Source: Geitlerinema sp. PCC 9228 (GTDB lineage: Bacteria > Cyanobacteriota > Cyanobacteriia > Cyanobacteriales > PCC-9228). Taken from it: a DNA stretch of 64,000 nt. Positions 61,645 through 64,000 of this stretch are shown here, one piece after another (the stretch's first letter is position 1; each line of letters opens with the position of its first letter). Under the pieces are notes generated by a model that saw only the letters and a list, made by a program, of their open reading frames with translations, searched no databases and had not been told where the DNA came from. A program made the position numbers and the translations under genes. The stretch is taken from positions 1-64,000 of the forward strand of contig NZ_LNDC01000100.1 of the NCBI RefSeq assembly GCF_001870905.1. Reading direction: 5' to 3'.

Positions 61645-63564
61645 ATGACCGTTACTTCCCCTGTCCAATTTCAAGATGCGTTTGATGTCGTCGTGGTCGG
61701 CGGCGGACACTCCGGTTGCGAAGCCGCCCTAGCCGCCGCGCGTTTGGGTTGTCGGACGTTGATGCTCACCCTCAACCTGGACAAAATCGCCTGGCAGCCC
61801 TGCAATCCCGCTGTGGGTGCCCCCGCCAAAACCCAACTAGTCCACGAAGTGGATGCCCTGGGCGGCGAAATTGGCAAAATGGGCGATCGCACCTACCTAC
61901 AAAAACGCATGCTCAACCAATCCCGCGGTCCCGCCGTCTGGGCTTTGCGCGCCCAAACCGACAAGCGGGAATACAGCCAACTCATGCGGCATATTCTGGA
62001 AAACCAGGAAAATCTTATGCTGCGCGAAGGCATGGTCACCGATCTAGTTTTGGGGAAAAACGACGAAGTCATTGGCATACAAACCTACTTTGGCGTGGCC
62101 TTTGGCTGCCAAGCCGTTATCCTCACCACCGGTACCTTCCTAGGCGGTCGCATTTGGGTGGGGGATCGATCCATGCCAGCGGGTCGCGCCGGAGAATTTC
62201 CTGCCATCGGTCTCACCGAAACCCTCAACCGCCTCGACTTCCAAGTGGGTCGCCTAAAAACCGGAACCCCAGCGCGCATCGACAAGCGTTCCGTAGATTA
62301 CAGCAAAATGCAAGTCCAGCCACCAGACGAACAGGTACGCTGGTTCAGCTTTGACCCGGAAGTTCACGTGGAGAGGGAACAAACCAACTGCTATTTAACC
62401 CATACCACCCCCGAAACCCACCAATTCATTCGCGATCGCTTGCATCTGACCCCCATTTACGGCGGTTGGGTCGATGCCAAAGGTCCGCGCAACTGTCCCA
62501 GCATCGAAGACAAAATCGTACGCTTTGCCCAGAAAAACAGCCACCAAATCTTCATCGAACCGGAAGGACGGGAGACGCCAGAGCTTTACATCCAAGGCTT
62601 TTCCACCGGTCTGCCCGAAAATGCCCAACTGCAAGCTTTGCAAACCGTTCCCGGTCTGGAAAACTGCACCATGCTGCGCCCGGCTTATGCGGTGGAATAC
62701 GACTACCTACCAGCCACCCAATGCTATCCCACCCTCATGACCAAAAAACTGTCCGGGCTGTTTTGCGCCGGGCAAATTAACGGCACCACCGGCTACGAAG
62801 AAGCCGCCGCCCAAGGTTTGGTAGCTGGCATCAACGCCGCCAGAATGGTTCGCGGTGAAGAAATGCTGGTGTTCCCCAGGGAACAAAGCTACATCGGTAC
62901 GCTCATTGACGATTTGTGTACCAAAGAACTCCACGAACCCTATCGGATGTACACCAGCCGTTCGGAATACCGTTTGGTGTTGCGCGGCGACAATGCCGAC
63001 CGCCGGTTGACGCCTTTGGGTCGCGAAATCGGTCTGATCGACGATCGCCGCTGGCAGCTGTTTCAAGCAAAACAAGCGCGCATCGAAGCGGAAAAAGAAC
63101 GCCTGTACAATACCCGCATTAAAGAAAGCGATCCGGTAGGCCAAGCGATCGCGGCTGATACCCAACAAAAAATCAAAGGGTCGCTCACCCTAGCCGATTT
63201 GCTGCGTCGCCCTGGATTTCACTACGATCGCCTGCAACAGTACGGTTTGGACAATCCCAAATTAAACCTGGTGGAAACCGAAGGGGCAGAAATCGACATC
63301 AAATATTCCGGCTATCTCGCCCGCCAGCAACAGCAAATTGACCGCCTGGCAAAAAACCAACGGCGCAAGCTCCCCCCGGATTTGGATTATCATGCCATCG
63401 AAACCATTTCCTATCAAGCCAGGGAAAAACTAGAGCAGGTTCGCCCGCTCACCATCGGTCAGGCTTCCCGCATTGGTGGCGTCAATCCCGCCGATATCAA
63501 CGCGCTTTTGATTTATCTAGAAACCAAAAACCGGCAAAAAACAGCCGCCGCCTCTTCTTCCTAG
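61645..63564 (+). CDS. mnmG: tRNA uridine-5-carboxymethylaminomethyl modification enzyme MnmG (GidA)
   Basis: FAD enzyme that with MnmE installs cmnm5 or nm5 groups on the wobble uridine of certain tRNAs. The 639-aa protein has the FAD motif [62 protein letters not shown], the [11 protein letters not shown] region with catalytic cysteines nearby, [35 protein letters not shown] and the helical C-terminus with [11 protein letters not shown]-type block. One residue of interest: the usual NPAIGG motif reads NPAVGA here. The gene stands alone. Confidence 0.97.
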   Translation: MTVTSPVQFQDAFDVVVVGGGHSGCEAALAAARLGCRTLMLTLNLDKIAWQPCNPAVGAPAKTQLVHEVDALGGEIGKMGDRTYLQKRMLNQSRGPAVWALRAQTDKREYSQLMRHILENQENLMLREGMVTDLVLGKNDEVIGIQTYFGVAFGCQAVILTTGTFLGGRIWVGDRSMPAGRAGEFPAIGLTETLNRLDFQVGRLKTGTPARIDKRSVDYSKMQVQPPDEQVRWFSFDPEVHVEREQTNCYLTHTTPETHQFIRDRLHLTPIYGGWVDAKGPRNCPSIEDKIVRFAQKNSHQIFIEPEGRETPELYIQGFSTGLPENAQLQALQTVPGLENCTMLRPAYAVEYDYLPATQCYPTLMTKKLSGLFCAGQINGTTGYEEAAAQGLVAGINAARMVRGEEMLVFPREQSYIGTLIDDLCTKELHEPYRMYTSRSEYRLVLRGDNADRRLTPLGREIGLIDDRRWQLFQAKQARIEAEKERLYNTRIKESDPVGQAIAADTQQKIKGSLTLADLLRRPGFHYDRLQQYGLDNPKLNLVETEGAEIDIKYSGYLARQQQQIDRLAKNQRRKLPPDLDYHAIETISYQAREKLEQVRPLTIGQASRIGGVNPADINALLIYLETKNRQKTAAASSS

Positions 63565-63893
63565 GGAAACCAGCCGAAAAACGATCGTCGTGGGATAATT
63601 TCATCAGCAGTCGATGCCGGGGTCACTCCCGGACATCTCTCCTGCAAAACCGGACTTAACAGTTTCCCGCTCTAAGGCCCCTGGGAACGGGTCCAATGAC
63701 AAAGGTAGGATTTATGGGGATTTCTCCCGTAGTTCCTTACCTTCTGAGTTTTGAGCGCGTGAATCAGGAGCTTGAAAGCCCTGACTTTTTAAAGCTCCCG
63801 ATTCATGCAGTAAACTATAGGGTAGGCATCGCCATATTGAATTTCTACAAAATTTGGTTGGCGGCGGTTGAGGTCTTTAAACAGCAAACAGCT
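63565..63893. other. Intergenic region with IS-derived palindrome
   Basis: 329 nt between mnmG and the right-edge ORF. The part 63610-63750 contains several short G/C-rich inverted stretches (CCGGGGTCACTCCCGG-type, GGGAACGGGTCC) reminiscent of the body of the IS-like elements but not alignable with confidence. The palindrome at 63760-63807 is listed separately. No gene is seen. Confidence 0.4.
63760..63807. mobile_element. Palindromic IS200/IS605-like right-end derivative, copy 4
   Basis: TGAATCAGGAGCTT and AAGCTCCCGATTCA flank the segment GAAAGCCCTGACTTTTT. The right half ends with the same CTCCCGATTCATG as copies 1 and A, while the left half is the reverse complement of that end. It looks like two copies of the element's terminus joined head to head. 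Confidence 0.5.
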
Positions 63894-64000
63894 ATGGCAC
63901 AAACAAGCAATTCCCCATTTTCCGATTCCCATCGCATGGAGCAATCTCCATCTACAAACGGCGAAACACAGCATGAGGCCCCGGCAGAGAATCCTTTGCA
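63894..64000 (+). CDS. Partial ORF at the right edge
   Basis: From ATG 63894 a frame stays open to the window end, reading MAQTSNSPFSDSHRMEQ and then a Ser/Thr/Glu-rich, disordered stretch. Only 35 residues are visible and no family can be named. The composition is like the N-terminal tails of larger cytoplasmic or membrane proteins. Confidence 0.4.
   Translation, partial: MAQTSNSPFSDSHRMEQSPSTNGETQHEAPAENPL

Overview
The window is chromosomal DNA from a cyanobacterium, most likely a filamentous or otherwise large-genome species. The evidence is the very frequent GCGATCGC (HIP1) palindrome on both strands together with genes specific to oxygenic phototrophs: Mg-protoporphyrin IX methyltransferase (chlM), glutamyl-tRNA reductase (hemA), the bifunctional class II fructose/sedoheptulose bisphosphatase (glpX type), a Psb32-like TPM protein, a CPP1-like J-domain protein and a CtaA-type copper ATPase. 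Genus cannot be fixed from the sequence alone.

Layout: 1-3.1 kb holds purE, nagA, chlM and a tRNA-Lys(UUU). 3.1-5.0 kb has two small cyanobacterial proteins separated by long structured non-coding DNA. 5.0-10.7 kb holds the copper ATPase, three small membrane proteins and a CPBP protease. 10.9-13.0 kb holds a methyltransferase and a GH25 lysozyme with three C-terminal repeats. 13.1-15.7 kb is a minus-strand operon alr - Zn-protease - rimK. 15.9-24.1 kb is a plus-strand envelope-glycan run: rfbC, rfbD, two tandem polytopic GT-C-like proteins, a methyltransferase, a DPM1-like GT2 and a VanZ-like protein. 24.3-31.8 kb is a minus-strand signalling cluster: coiled-coil protein, roadblock-like/TM/BON/OmpA chimera, hybrid histidine kinase, Ras-like GTPase and a PAS-only protein. 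32-40.9 kb holds a membrane protein, cobH, psb32-like, glpX, hemA and a UPF0182 giant membrane protein. 41-48.6 kb holds a PrcA-like calcium protease, a TPR protein, a TPR-GT9-GT4 fusion, a HAD phosphatase and a CPP1-like protein. 48.7-51.6 kb is an island bracketed by two inverted IS200/IS605-like right-end remnants and carrying a short-chain dehydrogenase and an animal-CANT1-like apyrase. 51.7-58.8 kb is an exported set of three: DUF928, TPR-CHAT protease and filamentous-haemagglutinin protein. 59-63.6 kb holds a Zur-like Fur protein, an NYN-domain RNase-like protein and mnmG. A last ORF runs off the right edge.

How genes fit together: glpX and hemA lie in tandem with structured leaders; rfbC/rfbD overlap by 4 nt; GT2 and VanZ genes abut or overlap; the FHA and CHAT genes are adjacent or overlapping and both encode signal peptides; the GTPase and PAS genes are 3 nt apart. 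The most promising candidates for undescribed biology are (1) the GTPase / PAS / hybrid kinase / roadblock-OmpA / coiled-coil cluster, (2) the exported CHAT-protease plus haemagglutinin module, (3) the apyrase island between inverted TnpB-less IS remnants, and (4) long structured leaders before the 115-aa protein at 4.6 kb and before glpX. Functions are assigned by reading motifs in the translations; no database search was run.
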